64,000 nucleotides of DNA from Neorhizobium galegae bv. orientalis str. HAMBI 540 (GCF_000731315.1 NZ_HG938354.1:1054001-1118000); one strand, 5' to 3'; shown: positions 47,801-58,399, counted from the first letter of the stretch. Translations and numbers: made by a program. Notes: generated from the sequence alone by a model not told the origin.

Positions 47801-49444
47801 ATGTCGTTACCGCCTCTCTCACTGCCGGACGATCTTGCCAGCGCCCACGCCGCGTTGCTGGCGGAACGCGAGGCGCGGATACGCGCTGAGGCTGAAGCGA
47901 GCAGTGCAAAAGCAAAACTTTCCGGCATTGAGGCGCTCAACGCCCATCTGCAATTGCTGATCGCCAAGTTGGAACGCGACAAACACGGTCCGAGCCGGGA
48001 GCGCACCCAGCGGCTGATCGACCAGATGGAATTGCAGCTTGAGGAACTGGTCGCTGATGCGACCGAGGATGAGCTTGCGTCAGAGGCGGCCTCAGCGAAA
48101 ACACAGACCGTTCGTGCCTTCACCCGCAAGCGCCCGGTGCGCAAACCCTGGCCAGAAAATATTGAGCGCGAACGTCTCGTCGTCGACGCGCCGACCGCCT
48201 GCACCCATTGTGGCAGCGAGCGTCTGTCGAAGCTTGGTGAGGATACTACCGAGACGCTGGAGGAGGTCCCGCGCCGCTTCAAGATCGTCGAAACCGTCCG
48301 GGAGAAATTTACCTGCCGGGACTGTGGCTGCATCAGCCAGGCGCCGGCGCCTTTCCATGCCACGGCGCGCGGCTTCCTTGGCCCCAACCTTCTTTCCACC
48401 ATCGTCTTCGACAAATTCTCCGAGCATCAGCCCCTGAACCGCCAAAGTCGCCGGTTCCGCAGCGAGGGGATTGATCTGTCTACCCAGACGCTCGCCGACC
48501 AGGTTGGCTACGTCAGCGCCGCCGTCAAGCCACTCTTCGATATGATCGAAACCCACGTGTTTGCGGCCGAGCGCCTCCACGGCGACGACACCACCATCCC
48601 GATCCTCGCCAAGGGGCAGTGCATTACCGGCCGCATATGGACTTACGTTTGCGACGACCGGCCATTTGGCGGGCTTGCGCCGCCGGCTGCCGTCTTCTAC
48701 GCCTCCAGCGACCGGCGTGGCGAACATCCGCAACGACATTTGGCCGAGTTCACCGGCATCCTGCAGGCCGATTGCTACAATGGCTTCAATCCGCTCTTCG
48801 ACCGGAGCAGGAAACAAATCCCGGTAACGCCAGCCTTCTGTTTTGCCCATGCGCGGCGAAAGTTCTTCGAGTTGGCCGACGTCTCTCGCAGTGCCCGGCG
48901 GGGCAAGGGCTTGCGGCCTGTCTCTGCGACGGCGTTGGAAGCGGTCAAACGCATCGATGCGCTGTTTGACATCGAGCGCGACATCAACGGCAAAAGCGCC
49001 GAAGAGCGCCTTGCCGTGCGCCAGGAAAAGAGCAAGCCGCTGCTTGACGAACTGGAGGCTTGGTTCAGGCTGGAACTCGAAGGCCTGTCGCGATCCTCAC
49101 CGGTTATTGAACCCATCAACTATATGCTGTCGCGCTGGGCCGACTTTGCCAGATACGCCGACGACGGCAGGATCTGCATGACGAATAACGCGGCGGAAAG
49201 AGCCCTGCGCGGGGTTGCATGTGGAAGAAAGAACTGGAGCTTCGCCGGATCCGAGCGGGGCGCCGACCGGGCGGCCATCATGCTGACCCTTATTACGACG
49301 GCCCGCCTCAACGACATCGACCCGAAGGCTTGGCTCGCAGATGTGCTGACGCGCGTCGCAGATCTTCCCGTCTCCCGCCTGCGTGAGCTCTTGCCTTGGG
49401 AATGGAAGAGGATCAAGGCGGTGGCGATATCGGTTGCCGCGTAA
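47801..49444 (+). CDS. tnpC: IS66-family transposase TnpC
   Basis: A 547-residue transposase, complete. The N-terminal coiled coil, the zinc-binding 'CTHCGSERL...CRDCGC', and the DDE domain ('HGDDTTIPILAKGQCITGRI', 'QADCYNGFNPLF', 'TNNAAERALRGVACGRKNW') are visible. It ends 'AVAISVAA'. It is identical to copy 1 up to its last residue. Confidence 0.92.
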   Translation: MSLPPLSLPDDLASAHAALLAEREARIRAEAEASSAKAKLSGIEALNAHLQLLIAKLERDKHGPSRERTQRLIDQMELQLEELVADATEDELASEAASAKTQTVRAFTRKRPVRKPWPENIERERLVVDAPTACTHCGSERLSKLGEDTTETLEEVPRRFKIVETVREKFTCRDCGCISQAPAPFHATARGFLGPNLLSTIVFDKFSEHQPLNRQSRRFRSEGIDLSTQTLADQVGYVSAAVKPLFDMIETHVFAAERLHGDDTTIPILAKGQCITGRIWTYVCDDRPFGGLAPPAAVFYASSDRRGEHPQRHLAEFTGILQADCYNGFNPLFDRSRKQIPVTPAFCFAHARRKFFELADVSRSARRGKGLRPVSATALEAVKRIDALFDIERDINGKSAEERLAVRQEKSKPLLDELEAWFRLELEGLSRSSPVIEPINYMLSRWADFARYADDGRICMTNNAAERALRGVACGRKNWSFAGSERGADRAAIMLTLITTARLNDIDPKAWLADVLTRVADLPVSRLRELLPWEWKRIKAVAISVAA

Positions 49445-49658
49445 ACAGCGTCCGAAACAGCTCCTCCGACCGCCGCAGACCCTCGTCCGTCAGCACCAGC
49501 GACTTCGACTTGTTCACCGGGTCGCCGATCATGCCCTTCTGATGCAAGCGATCCGTCGTTGCCCAGTCAAAGCCCTTCCAGGCACAACGCTCGTTATGCA
49601 GCGTTAGCCACAACAGCGCCAAAACGGCATCGTCGATCTTGTCCTCATCGATCTCCAT
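49413..49658 (-). CDS. DUF6429-like accessory protein of IS66
   Basis: An 81-residue frame 'MEIDEDKIDDAVLALLWLTL' then 'RCAWKGFDWATTDRLHQKGM' and 'KSLVLTDEGLRRSEELFRTL', the pattern of small winged-helix-like DUF6429 proteins often found at the end of IS66 elements. It is encoded convergently with tnpC and overlaps its 3' end by about 30 nt. Lost from copy 1. Role unknown. Confidence 0.7.
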   Translation of the reverse strand: MEIDEDKIDDAVLALLWLTLHNERCAWKGFDWATTDRLHQKGMIGDPVNKSKSLVLTDEGLRRSEELFRTLFTRQPISPPP

Positions 49659-49716
49659 GAACCCGACGTTACCACGCGAGCCCCATTAAGTCCTGCGGCC
49701 CACCTCGGATGGATAC

Positions 49717-49857
49717 CCGTAAGCGACAAGCTGAGGCCGTTCAGGCGGCGTAGTTCCACGGCATGAGGGCGCCGATCACATGGGTCGCACCATCCAATGT
49801 GCGCCAGGCTGTGTAGCCGTCACTCATCAGTATGCCGCGGTAATTGCCAAGGAAGGT
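49717..49857 (-). mobile_element. Older IS66 remnant at the insertion point of IS66 copy 2
   Basis: The minus strand reads 'FLGNYRGILMSDGYTAWRTL' (an internal TnpC block) joined directly to 'ALMPWNYAA' stop (the TnpC C-terminus), then ends GTAAGCG, a common IS66 terminus. The internal part is deleted. IS66 copy 2 landed on its very end; ISL3 landed in its other side. Confidence 0.78.
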
Positions 49858-49859
49858 TT

Positions 49860-51561
49860 GGTTGTGTTCCGGCGTGCAAATTTGGCTCTGACTCAGTTTT
49901 GATGCAGTTGTGACGATGCTGCCTTGCTGGTTTCCACAAAGGAATCAGCCTGATGAGCACCAGGTTTCGCCCCTCTGATTTGGTACCGGCTGGTTTCATC
50001 GCCGAACGCATCACCCACATTGACGATGAGACCTGCATCTTGCTTTCCCGAGCCGGCGCTACTGCGTCATGTCCGGCATGCGGACGAATATCGCGAACAG
50101 TTAGAAGCCGCTATTGCCGCCAGGTCGCGGACCTCCCCCTTTCGGGAAAGCGTGTCCGACTTCTCGTCCGCACACGGAGGTTCACCTGTGGCGCGGTGCT
50201 CTGCGGCAGGCAAATATTCTCCGAGCGGTTCGGCGATGTGCTACCTCCCTATGCCAGACGAACCGGGCGTCTCGAGCATCTCGTCCACCATTTAGCGCTT
50301 GCACTTGGAGGACGCCCGGCGGCGCGTTTTGCCCAGCGGCTGATGCTTCCCGTAAGTAACGACACCTTGCTACGAGTTATCCGCAGGCAAGGGTTACCGC
50401 CATCGATCCCACCCTCGGTGATCGGCATCGATGACTGGGCCTGGCGGCGCAATCATCGCTATGGCACGATCGTGTGTGACCTGGAGCGTCGGCGGCCAAT
50501 CCGGCTGCTACCGGACCGTGAGCCAGCGACGGCAGAGGCCTGGTTGCGGGGAAATCCCCAAATTCAGATTATTGCTCGTGACCGCGGCGGCGCTTACGGG
50601 CTGGCGGCAGCAAAGGCGTTGCCCGATGCAGTGAAGATCGCTGATCGATGGCATCTGATGGAAAATGCCAGCCGTGCATTCCTGGACACCGTCCGCAAAT
50701 CGATGCGGCAAATTCGCAAGACACTCGGTGCAACGCGCATCAATCCCAAGCGGCTGACCGCGGCCGAGCGCCTGCAATACGAAGGCTATCTCAGGCGCGA
50801 ACAGACCAATGCGGCGATCATGGCGCTCGCAGGGGACGGTGTCACGATCAAGGAAATCGTGCGCCGTACTGATCATAGCCGCGGCTTGGTCCGCCAAGTG
50901 CTCAGGGGACAACGCAATGACGTCTTTCGGTCGAGAGAAAACTCGTTGGAGACCTATCTCGAATGGCTAGACGCTCAATGGGCTGCTGGCAAGCGGAACG
51001 CTACTGAGCTATGGCGGCGGTTGAGAACACAGGGCTTTCGTGGTTCGCGTCGGGTCGTGAGTGAATGGGCAACACGACGGAAGCGGGCCGACAAGGCAGA
51101 TGCGGAAACGTTGAACCGCATTCCCTCTGCCCGAACGATCGCCCGCCTTTTGACAACTAGCAGAGACAATCTGACGAAATCCGAGACCGTCACCATCGCT
51201 GCAATAGAAGGCGGTATTCCCTTGCTGGTTAAAGCTCGCGACATCATCGCCGACTTCCATCGCATGATCCGGCGCAAGGCGGAAAACGAGCTCGCGCCGT
51301 GGATCGACCGCGCTCGCGAAAGTCTGGTTACCTCCTTTGGCGATGGCGTTGCGAAAGACATAAAGGCAGTCCGAGCAGCGATCGTCTCACCGTGGTCCAA
51401 CGGACAAACTGAGGGGCAGATTACCAAGCTCAAGCTGGTGAAGCGCCAGATGTACTGGTCGCGGAAAGCTTGATCTGCTTCAAGCCCGCCTGATCGGCGC
51501 GACATGAGAAAACCGCGTCAAATATGCGTCAGAGCCAATATTCCACGCCGAAACACACAAA
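49860..51561 (+). mobile_element. ISL3-family insertion sequence
   Basis: Imperfect inverted ends GTGTTCCGGCGTGCAAATTTGG (left, about 49864) and GTGTTTCGGCGTGGAATATTGG inward from the right (about 51557), followed on both sides by GGCTCTGAC. It contains one transposase gene. End positions are accurate to a few bases. A truncated second copy lies upstream of nifH. Confidence 0.82.
49953..51473 (+). CDS. ISL3-family transposase
   Basis: 506 residues. An N-terminal zinc finger ('SCPACGRISRTVRSRYCRQV', 'RRFTCGAVLCGRQIF') is followed by a helix-turn-helix and the ISL3 DDE domain: 'VIGIDDWAWRRNHRYGTIVC' (first Asp), 'IIARDRGGAYGLAAAKALPD' (second Asp), 'ADRWHLMENASRAFLDTVRK' and C-terminal 'SNGQTEGQITKLKLVKRQMY' (Glu). 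Complete. Confidence 0.92.
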   Translation: MSTRFRPSDLVPAGFIAERITHIDDETCILLSRAGATASCPACGRISRTVRSRYCRQVADLPLSGKRVRLLVRTRRFTCGAVLCGRQIFSERFGDVLPPYARRTGRLEHLVHHLALALGGRPAARFAQRLMLPVSNDTLLRVIRRQGLPPSIPPSVIGIDDWAWRRNHRYGTIVCDLERRRPIRLLPDREPATAEAWLRGNPQIQIIARDRGGAYGLAAAKALPDAVKIADRWHLMENASRAFLDTVRKSMRQIRKTLGATRINPKRLTAAERLQYEGYLRREQTNAAIMALAGDGVTIKEIVRRTDHSRGLVRQVLRGQRNDVFRSRENSLETYLEWLDAQWAAGKRNATELWRRLRTQGFRGSRRVVSEWATRRKRADKADAETLNRIPSARTIARLLTTSRDNLTKSETVTIAAIEGGIPLLVKARDIIADFHRMIRRKAENELAPWIDRARESLVTSFGDGVAKDIKAVRAAIVSPWSNGQTEGQITKLKLVKRQMYWSRKA

Positions 51562-51595
51562 CGGCTGAAGTCCGCTTTTTTTCCTGAAGCGGACG

Positions 51596-51937
51596 TCACG
51601 TTCGTGATCGGTTGGCCATGCGCCAAACTGCCCACCCTAATCCTTGTCCAGCAAGCCCGCCGCCAAGTACCGGTACGAGCAGGAAAGAGATGAACAATCC
51701 GGTAAGCCCTACCATCGCGGCAAGCCCCTTTACGAAATCGCTGGAGGTGCAAACGTCGCCCCAATAGCATCCGCCGAATGCCATCATCGCTAAATCTATG
51801 AGCAGCAGTTTTACCATGAGCCACGTCTGGTCGGCTCTGAAACGGTCTTTTGCGAGTTGCCAGTAGGTGAGCGGAGCGCTGAAAAGGATGATCGGGACCG
51901 CTGCGAGTGCATAGGTTTTGAAGTCACCTATATCCAT
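51596..51937 (-). CDS. Hypothetical small membrane protein
   Basis: 113 residues, start ATG at 51937 with 'cggagatcaaa' in front. Three or four hydrophobic segments: 'YALAAVPIILFSAPLTYW', 'WLMVKLLLIDLAMMAFGG', 'GLAAMVGLTGLFISFLLVPV'. No family recognised. It lies between the ISL3 end and nodJ, on the nodJ strand but about 440 nt downstream of it, so it is not clearly part of the nod operon. Confidence 0.55.
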   Translation of the reverse strand: MDIGDFKTYALAAVPIILFSAPLTYWQLAKDRFRADQTWLMVKLLLIDLAMMAFGGCYWGDVCTSSDFVKGLAAMVGLTGLFISFLLVPVLGGGLAGQGLGWAVWRMANRSRT

Positions 51938-52377
51938 TTTGATCTCCGAAAGCTTCTTGTGAGCCTATCGAGAGCATCTGATTAAATTGAAAAAGAATTG
52001 GTCTGCTTTTGGCGCTTTGTTGCTGTTGATGTTGCAACGGTAGTTTTCGGAACGGCCTACCGCGCTTGGTCAATGTGGCAGGAAGACACCGCTTACGAAC
52101 CAGGTGCTCCACACAGAATTACAAGTGGTTCTTTCGATTCAGGATTTCGGCGAAAACTTTTCGTAACCGACTCCGCTACTTATGGGTAATTGCAAGCTTC
52201 CCCGTATGGTTACGGACCATTCAGTTCCCCTCGATATCTACTAGCGCTGTATATTCCGAAGAGAATCTCACCCTAGGCTAACCGAATGCACGGCGAACGC
52301 ATCTTCAGTCTCTATGAACGTAGAAACCCACAGCCCCATTCGAGAGTCAGTACTTTCATAGTTCCACCCGTTTGCGG
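51938..52377. other. Region downstream of nodJ without supported gene
   Basis: Short frames on both strands, none with family resemblance. No clear hairpin terminator for the nodABCIJ operon was identified. Confidence 0.4.
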
Positions 52378-53166
52378 CTATTGGGTTAGGCGACGACGCA
52401 GCAACGCGATCGACACGAAAAAGGGCAGCACAATGTAAAGGCAAAGAGCTCCAAGATGCAGCGTGATATCTGGAACGGGATGACCAAGCATTGCCGGACG
52501 AATGAGGTCGATCGAATGTGCAAGTGGCAGGAGGTGCGTTATTCGCTGAAGCATGGGTGAGAGCTGTTCAACTGGGAAGACGGATCCCGACAGGACCAAC
52601 ATCGGGGTAATGACAAGCGACTGATAAAAAACCAGATAGTCGTAACTGGGGGCCAGTGCCGCCACAACCATCGATAAGCTCGCGAAGGCAAGGCCCGTCA
52701 GCGCTATGACTGGAAAAACATAGATCAGGGAGTCCCATTCCGAATAAGCTAGCGTGGCTGTCACAATACCAATCGCCGTGCCTGCTAAAGACGCCTTCGT
52801 TGCCGCCCACGCCATTTCCCCCAGTACGATATCTCCAAGCGTAAGTTTGGTGTATAGCATTGCCTCCCAAGTGCGGTGATCTCGCATCCGAGCAAACGTA
52901 GCGTAAATCGTTTCAAAAGTAGATGCGGTCATCGCGCTCGTTGCGACCATCCCGGCCGCCAGAAATGCAGAATAGGAAACGCCGCCGACATTGCCCAACA
53001 TCACGCCGAGTCCTGACCCTAATCCAAAAATGTAAATCATGGGATCGGCAAGATTACCCAGAAGTGATGCTGGAGCTACTTTCTTCCATGCCAGAAAGTT
53101 TCGCCGCCAGACCGCGACCCAATTCAGCAATCCCGACGGAAGTGCCTCTGTAGAAACTCTACCCAT
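52378..53166 (-). CDS. nodJ: Nod factor export permease NodJ
   Basis: A 262-residue ABC-2 type permease that with NodI exports lipochitooligosaccharide Nod factors across the inner membrane. It starts '[20 protein letters not shown]' and shows six hydrophobic segments ('[15 protein letters not shown]', '[20 protein letters not shown]', '[13 protein letters not shown]' loop of ABC-2 exporters, '[20 protein letters not shown]'). It starts 2 nt after the nodI stop; last gene of nodABCIJ. Confidence 0.95.
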   Translation of the reverse strand: MGRVSTEALPSGLLNWVAVWRRNFLAWKKVAPASLLGNLADPMIYIFGLGSGLGVMLGNVGGVSYSAFLAAGMVATSAMTASTFETIYATFARMRDHRTWEAMLYTKLTLGDIVLGEMAWAATKASLAGTAIGIVTATLAYSEWDSLIYVFPVIALTGLAFASLSMVVAALAPSYDYLVFYQSLVITPMLVLSGSVFPVEQLSPMLQRITHLLPLAHSIDLIRPAMLGHPVPDITLHLGALCLYIVLPFFVSIALLRRRLTQ

Positions 53167-53168
53167 CG

Positions 53169-54212
53169 CTACTTCTCCATCTCGCGTCCTGTCAGCCGCA
53201 AAAAAACGTCTTCCAGATTGGCCGGCCGTTCAAGCAGGCGCAGACTGGGAAATTCCCGCAGCTTGGCGCGGACCTGGTCGGAATTAACTGTGTAACAGAA
53301 CAGCGTCTCTCCACTAGTCTCGATCCTGTCGACATGTGGTCTGACTATCAAACTGAGTTCGTCAGGATTGCCCCCGTAAACCTCAATAACCGGGCAACCG
53401 ATTATATCTTCAATCAGGGAGAGAGGCGGGCCTTCGGCGATCATGCGCCCACCTTCGAGCACGCACAACCGGTCACACATCCGCTCGGCTTCGTCCATCA
53501 TATGCGTTGTCAAAAGGATGGTCTTGCCGCGAATAAGTAGGGAGCGCAGCCGCTCCCATATCTGGTGGCGGGCGGGCGGATCGAGGCCAGTGGTTGGCTC
53601 GTCCAGTATCAACAGTTGCGGATCATTTACGAGTGCTCGCGCCAACGTCAATCGGCGCTTCATGCCGCCCGACAAGTCTGATACGCGCACGTCGGCTTTG
53701 GCCTCAAGCTGTGCAAATTCCAAAAGCGATGGGATGAGCTTTTCGATCGCGCGGGTACTCATTTGGAAGTAACGACCAAAGACCAATAGATTCTCGCGAA
53801 CGGTGAACTCCATGTCCAAATTGTCGAACTGCGACACTACCCCGATGCTCGCTCGCGCTAAACGAGCCTTCCCTGGCACCGGCAGCCCAAGTACAGATAT
53901 CTTTCCCGCGCTCGGTGTCGCCATCCCAAGCAACATACGCGTAATCGTGCTTTTGCCTGCACCGTTTGGTCCTAGCAACCCGAAGCACTCTCCAGCTCTC
54001 ACGCCGAACGACAAGGAATCGACGACAGTTTTGTCACGGTAGATCATAGTAACGGCCTGAAGATCGATCGCCATGGTAGGCGCAGAGTTGGACGCCGGTT
54101 CAAGACGGCCCGTCTTGATTTCGCGCTCAGGATTGGATCGAGCGGAGGCAGAGTTTTGATCCATTGCTATAGTCTTCGGTCTCAACATTTCACGTTCCAT
54201 GTTCTCGCCCAT
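53169..54212 (-). CDS. nodI: Nod factor export ATP-binding protein NodI
   Basis: The ATPase of the NodIJ exporter. The ATG at 54212 follows GGAGG at ideal distance and overlaps nothing but the 2-nt gap to nodC, giving 347 residues ('[15 protein letters not shown]'). That is about 40 residues longer at the N-terminus than the R. leguminosarum type, which starts just before 'AIDLQAV'. Walker A '[20 protein letters not shown]', signature '[19 protein letters not shown]', Walker B '[13 protein letters not shown]', and the C-terminus '[16 protein letters not shown]' as in all NodI. Complete. Confidence 0.94.
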   Translation of the reverse strand: MGENMEREMLRPKTIAMDQNSASARSNPEREIKTGRLEPASNSAPTMAIDLQAVTMIYRDKTVVDSLSFGVRAGECFGLLGPNGAGKSTITRMLLGMATPSAGKISVLGLPVPGKARLARASIGVVSQFDNLDMEFTVRENLLVFGRYFQMSTRAIEKLIPSLLEFAQLEAKADVRVSDLSGGMKRRLTLARALVNDPQLLILDEPTTGLDPPARHQIWERLRSLLIRGKTILLTTHMMDEAERMCDRLCVLEGGRMIAEGPPLSLIEDIIGCPVIEVYGGNPDELSLIVRPHVDRIETSGETLFCYTVNSDQVRAKLREFPSLRLLERPANLEDVFLRLTGREMEK

Positions 54213-54214
54213 AC

Positions 54215-55516
54215 CTACCTCCGAAAGCGCCACGAAGTACCGCCCCCAAAAGGGGATGCTGAGGCCACGATCTCAGCTTCATTCGAAGCGGCGTTACTTT
54301 CGGCAATCGCCGGTCCGTCGGTCGTCGAACCGCGAGACAGCCAGTCGCTGTTGGAGAGCGTGAGCAGGGCAAAGCCCTTCAAAGGGATCAACATGAACAG
54401 GTTTATTAGCGTGTGAAGCGAGAATGCCAGAAATCGGATTTGGCGCGCGCGGTAGGCGGCGACTGAACATCGCACCATCGTCATCGACGCGATGATGATG
54501 ATCGTCCATCCTGGCACCGTTGCTGTTAAGATGAATTGGGTTATGCCGGTGGCTGAAGACACTGCCAAAAGCAATGGTCCGATGTTCTGGTGAATGGCAT
54601 CCAATGTCAAAAAGCGGTTGTGGCTAGGCAGAAGAGGCAAAGCGAGTAAGGTGTCACGGAAGGTGCTGCGTGCCCAACGTAGTTGCTGACGTAGGTAGGA
54701 CCCCATGCGGTCTGGTACGACAGTTTTCGCTATTGCCTCGGGAACGTATTCCGTTCTGAATCCTGCACTTAGCATTAGGATCGTTAAATGGCGATCCTCG
54801 CCAAAGTCACTTGGTTTGCCGCGATAAAGTTGCGTTTGATACTGATCAAGAAGCAAGAGAAGTGCGGACCGGCGGTACATAGCGCACGGGCCGCAGCAAC
54901 ACATAACCGCGCCAAACCGAGCCTGGGCGGCGCGTTCGTCGTTACAGGCTAACCAGTATTCCATGTCAATCAAGCGCGTCAGCAAATTTTTGTCGCGATT
55001 GCTCGCTTTCAATTGGCCCATGGCGGCGCCAACGTCAGAGTCGCGCATTTTTTCGACGAGCAGAGTCACGACGTCTGAGGCGATGGAAGTGTCCGAATCC
55101 ACATTTAAGATCAGGTCTCCACATGACCGTTCTATTGCAGCGATCTGTGCTTTGCGCTTTCCGACATTCTTCGACAGCAGCAGGAATTCGAACCTCGGAT
55201 CCGACGTGTAGAAGTCGTGAACAGGCAAGATTGCCTCACGATTGCAGGAGCCGTCATCAACCATATATATTCGAAGTTTGCCGCCATAGTCCTGCCCCGC
55301 CAACGAGGAGAGGCAGGCCGAAAGAATGGCCGGATCTTCGTTGAAGCATGGGACAATGATGTCTACGCTGGGCAAAGCGGCAGGATCAATGTCCTTTGAG
55401 CGCGGCTGTGAGCCGCTGGCTTTGCGCGCATAGAAAGCCTGCATACTTTTATAGATTGCCGATAACAGCGCATGAAGCGTGACGGCTGCGATACCGATTG
55501 TTTCAAGCAAGGTCAT
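54215..55516 (-). CDS. nodC: Chitooligosaccharide synthase NodC
   Basis: A processive inner-membrane N-acetylglucosaminyltransferase (GT2) that makes the Nod factor backbone. The ATG at 55516 ('[20 protein letters not shown]') matches NodC starts; an upstream TTG at 55537 is rejected. 433 residues. Catalytic motifs: '[13 protein letters not shown]', 'YMVDDGS', '[10 protein letters not shown]', '[11 protein letters not shown]' and '[12 protein letters not shown]' (QxxRW). N-terminal and C-terminal membrane helices ('[15 protein letters not shown]', '[18 protein letters not shown]') are present. It starts 23 nt after the nodB stop. Confidence 0.96.
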   Translation of the reverse strand: MTLLETIGIAAVTLHALLSAIYKSMQAFYARKASGSQPRSKDIDPAALPSVDIIVPCFNEDPAILSACLSSLAGQDYGGKLRIYMVDDGSCNREAILPVHDFYTSDPRFEFLLLSKNVGKRKAQIAAIERSCGDLILNVDSDTSIASDVVTLLVEKMRDSDVGAAMGQLKASNRDKNLLTRLIDMEYWLACNDERAAQARFGAVMCCCGPCAMYRRSALLLLLDQYQTQLYRGKPSDFGEDRHLTILMLSAGFRTEYVPEAIAKTVVPDRMGSYLRQQLRWARSTFRDTLLALPLLPSHNRFLTLDAIHQNIGPLLLAVSSATGITQFILTATVPGWTIIIIASMTMVRCSVAAYRARQIRFLAFSLHTLINLFMLIPLKGFALLTLSNSDWLSRGSTTDGPAIAESNAASNEAEIVASASPFGGGTSWRFRR

Positions 55517-55539
55517 AGTATCTCGTGTGTTGATCAATG

Positions 55540-56184
55540 CTAGGGAAGTGAACGGATCGTCAGTCCACGGCTACGCAGTGATTTGATGATTGCGGATATG
55601 GCTGCAAGCGTTTGATCACGCAGCGTTGGAAGCTTGGTCGGGTCCGCAGCACCGGGGGGGCATCCATCGTGCAGAAGCACGATGGATCCGGGTTTGGCAG
55701 CTGCAAGCACGCGGTCAACGATGGCGTCGACGCCCGGGCAAGACCAGTCTCGAGGGTCAACTGACCAATGTACGGGGGCTAAACCTAAGCTTGCCGATTT
55801 GACGAGAGCTTCTTCCGTCCACTTGCCATAGGGAGCTCGAATGTGGCGGATGGAAGCGCCAGGGCATGCGGAGATAATGGCCCTATTTGCTTCATCTATT
55901 TCACGTTCCACCTGTGGCCGGCTGCAGGTGGCCAGATCGGGATGCGTCATCGTGTGATTGGCCACACCGTGGCCTTCCGAAACAATACGTTGAACAAGGC
56001 CTGGATGTACTTCCGCGTTCGCACCAATGACAAAAAAAGTTGCTGAGACGGCGTGCTGTGCCAGGACATCCAAAATATGTGGTGTGCAAAATGGGTTGGG
56101 ACCGTCATCGAACGTCAGGTAGACGCACGGATCGTCGGCACCAGCATCCACGTCCACACTATCTATGATATTGAGGTTCTTCAT
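55540..56184 (-). CDS. nodB: Chitooligosaccharide deacetylase NodB
   Basis: Removes the N-acetyl group from the non-reducing end of the oligosaccharide so that NodA can acylate it. 214 residues of the polysaccharide-deacetylase (CE4) fold. Motifs: '[17 protein letters not shown]' (Asp-Asp), '[13 protein letters not shown]' (metal His), '[10 protein letters not shown]', and '[10 protein letters not shown]', 'IVLLHDGCP' (final His). The ATG overlaps the nodA stop (ATGA), so they are coupled. Complete. Confidence 0.96.
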
Positions 56185-56771
56185 AGTTCCGGCCCGCGTC
56201 GCTGTATCAGGGACCCCGACGGCCAGTCGCTCATTGTGCGCCCAACCGGCACTACAACAACTAAAACGTCTTCGGTTCGAGTGGCCGGGCAGTCACGATA
56301 GACATCCGCAAGGGTAGACTCTACTCGAATGCCGGACACGATATTTGCCGCGCCATCCCTGCAGAATCTCTCGATGTGATTTCGCATCGCGTATCGCACA
56401 GTTCCGAATGCGAAAGGCACGCCAAGGTCGTCCACGACCGGAGCCATGGCTCGAATGGAGTGAGCGATGCCCAATTTTTCTAAATCCGGTCGAACACCAT
56501 ATAACCCCAACTCAGCCACAAGTACTTCTGTCTCACCCACTCTGATGAAACGCCGTAACAACCCTAGATGACCGGCTATTCCCTTGGAATCGTAGGCAAT
56601 GGCGCGAAGCTCAGGCCGTGCGCCGGCCCAGCTACGACCATCCTCGAAGGGTTTGGCGTTAAACTTCCCGGTTGGGCCATAGGTATTTCGAAAGAATGAT
56701 GCCAGCTCCTCGTGGTCGGAGGAAGCCAACTCAGTTTCCCAATGTAATTTCCAATGCACCCCGGAAGACAT
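56181..56771 (-). CDS. nodA: Nod factor N-acyltransferase NodA
   Basis: Transfers a fatty acyl chain, here probably also the special chain from NodFE, to the deacetylated amino sugar. The frame is open further upstream, but the ATG at 56771 ('[17 protein letters not shown]') is the standard NodA start, giving 196 residues. Conserved blocks: '[19 protein letters not shown]', '[16 protein letters not shown]', '[17 protein letters not shown]', '[16 protein letters not shown]' and the C-terminal 'GPEL'. First gene of nodABCIJ, 195 nt behind a nod box. Complete. Confidence 0.96.
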
Positions 56772-56965
56772 GCAGCGCTCCAATTGTTGTTTGACCAAAG
56801 GAAACAACCATAAACAGCAGCAATCCAACGCACGGGACCGCTGCTTTGGGCTGTGGAGCTGGCTTGGCCCACCAATGCACAGCAGCCCTCCTTGACCGGC
56901 CCCCGATTTCAGCGAGAGGCACCTTGATTTCTGCAGGATAGTGGGTCTTCTAGTTCGATGAGATG

Positions 56966-57014
56966 ATATCGGTAAAATCTATTGTTTGGATATGAGGCAT
57001 CTAGGAGATGGATA
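56966..57014 (-). promoter_or_regulatory. nod box of nodABCIJ, overlapping the nodD1 leader
   Basis: On the minus strand the 49-nt box starts TATCCATCTCCTAGATG and ends AAACAATAGATTTTACCG. ATCCAT, GATG, ATC and the AAACAAT.GATTTTACC core match consensus. It ends 5 nt before the nodD1 ATG and includes its ribosome-binding site (AGGAG at 57003-57007), so NodD bound here would also affect nodD1. Confidence 0.93.
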
Positions 57015-57018
57015 TCGG

Positions 57019-57951
57019 ATGCGATTCAGAGGCTTGGACTTAAACCTGCTTGTAGCGCTCGACGCTCTGATGACCGAGCGGCAATTAACTGCCGCAGCCC
57101 GGCGCATCAACCTCAGTCAACCGGCAATGAGTGCAGCTATCGCCCGTCTCCGAAATTATTTCCATGATGATCTCTTCGTGATGCAAGGGCGCGAACTCAT
57201 TTTGACACCCCGTGCCGAAGCACTTGCGCCTGCTGTTCGAGACACCCTGCTCCACATCCAACTCTCTGTTATCGCCTGGGATCCGATCAAACCCGCGGAG
57301 TCCGATCGTCGATTCAGAATTATCCTGTCCGACTTCATGACACTGATATTCATGGAGAAGGTGATAAAGCGAATTGCGCGGGAGGCGCCCCGTGTGACCT
57401 TTGAACTGTTGCCCCTTGATGACGATCCTGACGAGCTTCTGCGCCGGGGCGACGTTGATTTTCTGATTCTGCCGGATTTGCTGATGCCGAACATCCATCC
57501 CAAAGCGAAGCTCTTCGATGAGACGCTTGTTTGCGTAGGATGCCCAATGAACAAGCAGTTGGAAGATCGGCTTTCCATGGAAAAGTTTATGTCGATGGGG
57601 CACGTCGCGGCCAAATTTGGCCGTTTAATGAAGCCTTCAGTTGAGCAATGGCTATTGCTCGAACATGGGTTTAGAAGGAGGATTGAGCTCGTCGTACCAG
57701 GCTTTACTTTGATCCCGCCACTGCTCGTGGGGACGGACCGAATAGCGACCCTTCCAATGCGATTGGTGAAACATTTCGAGCAGACGATACCCCTGAAGAT
57801 AGTCGAACATCCGCTTCCACCTCTCCACTTCCCCCTGGCAGTCCAATGGCCCGCGCTTCACAATACCGACCCAGGCAACATCTGGATGCGTGAGATCATG
57901 TTTGATGAAGCTTCCCGGATGGAAGCTTCATCGGAGACGTCGGCTGTTTAG
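57019..57951 (+). CDS. nodD1: LysR-type nodulation regulator NodD1
   Basis: A flavonoid-responsive activator of nod boxes. The ATG at 57019 ('[20 protein letters not shown]') is the conserved NodD start; an upstream in-frame start in the nod box is rejected. 310 residues. Helix-turn-helix '[18 protein letters not shown]' at about residues 23-45; effector-binding domain with '[20 protein letters not shown]', '[14 protein letters not shown]' and '[20 protein letters not shown]'. Transcribed divergently from nodABCIJ across the shared nod box, the classic nodD-nodABC arrangement. Confidence 0.95.
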   Translation: MRFRGLDLNLLVALDALMTERQLTAAARRINLSQPAMSAAIARLRNYFHDDLFVMQGRELILTPRAEALAPAVRDTLLHIQLSVIAWDPIKPAESDRRFRIILSDFMTLIFMEKVIKRIAREAPRVTFELLPLDDDPDELLRRGDVDFLILPDLLMPNIHPKAKLFDETLVCVGCPMNKQLEDRLSMEKFMSMGHVAAKFGRLMKPSVEQWLLLEHGFRRRIELVVPGFTLIPPLLVGTDRIATLPMRLVKHFEQTIPLKIVEHPLPPLHFPLAVQWPALHNTDPGNIWMREIMFDEASRMEASSETSAV

Positions 57952-58399
57952 GCGGTACCGTTCGCTTGGACGGATGCTGCTGACCCGATAGAAGCCACGG
58001 AACGGTGTTGACGCGACAGAATTGTAACGTTCGGCGAACAGCGTGATTTTGCTCTTTCTTCAACGATGCTAGCTGAATGAAGACAATGCAGATCCAGCTT
58101 TTCGGAACATCGCTGGCTTAGGACGGGGGCAACGCCGCTCCTTGGACATCATCACACTTCCCCCCTCGCTGACTACATTGCGCTCAACCTTGTGATCCCT
58201 TTTGATCGCAGGCGATCGACAATTGTGGCCCCCGAGCTGACGGACGGCATATGTCCATTTCGCAATTTCGCTTACGTCTAGCGATCAAGAGCCAGTCGGC
58301 GGATTAGGCTTTGACCGTAGCGGCCCGACGATGGAGGTCTCGTCACGAGGAGCGCCCGGGCTGGCTCCCAAGTGACCTCTTAATCGATGCTCCACGGCG
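57952..58399. other. Intergenic region nodD1-nodFE
   Basis: No coding frame with support. The nod box of nodFE begins at 58400. Confidence 0.45.

Larger units (their letters stand above)
46888..49716 (+). mobile_element. IS66-family element, copy 2 (complete, 2829 bp)
   Basis: Terminal inverted repeats GTACGCATCCGAGTTGGGCC at 46888 and, inward from 49716, GTATCCATCCGAGGTGGGCC. An 8-bp direct repeat CCGTAAGC flanks it (46880-46887 and 49717-49724), the duplication length of IS66. Contains tnpA, frameshifted tnpB, tnpC and a DUF6429 gene. Identical, in inverted orientation, to copy 1 at 4514-7067 over the shared part. Confidence 0.95.
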
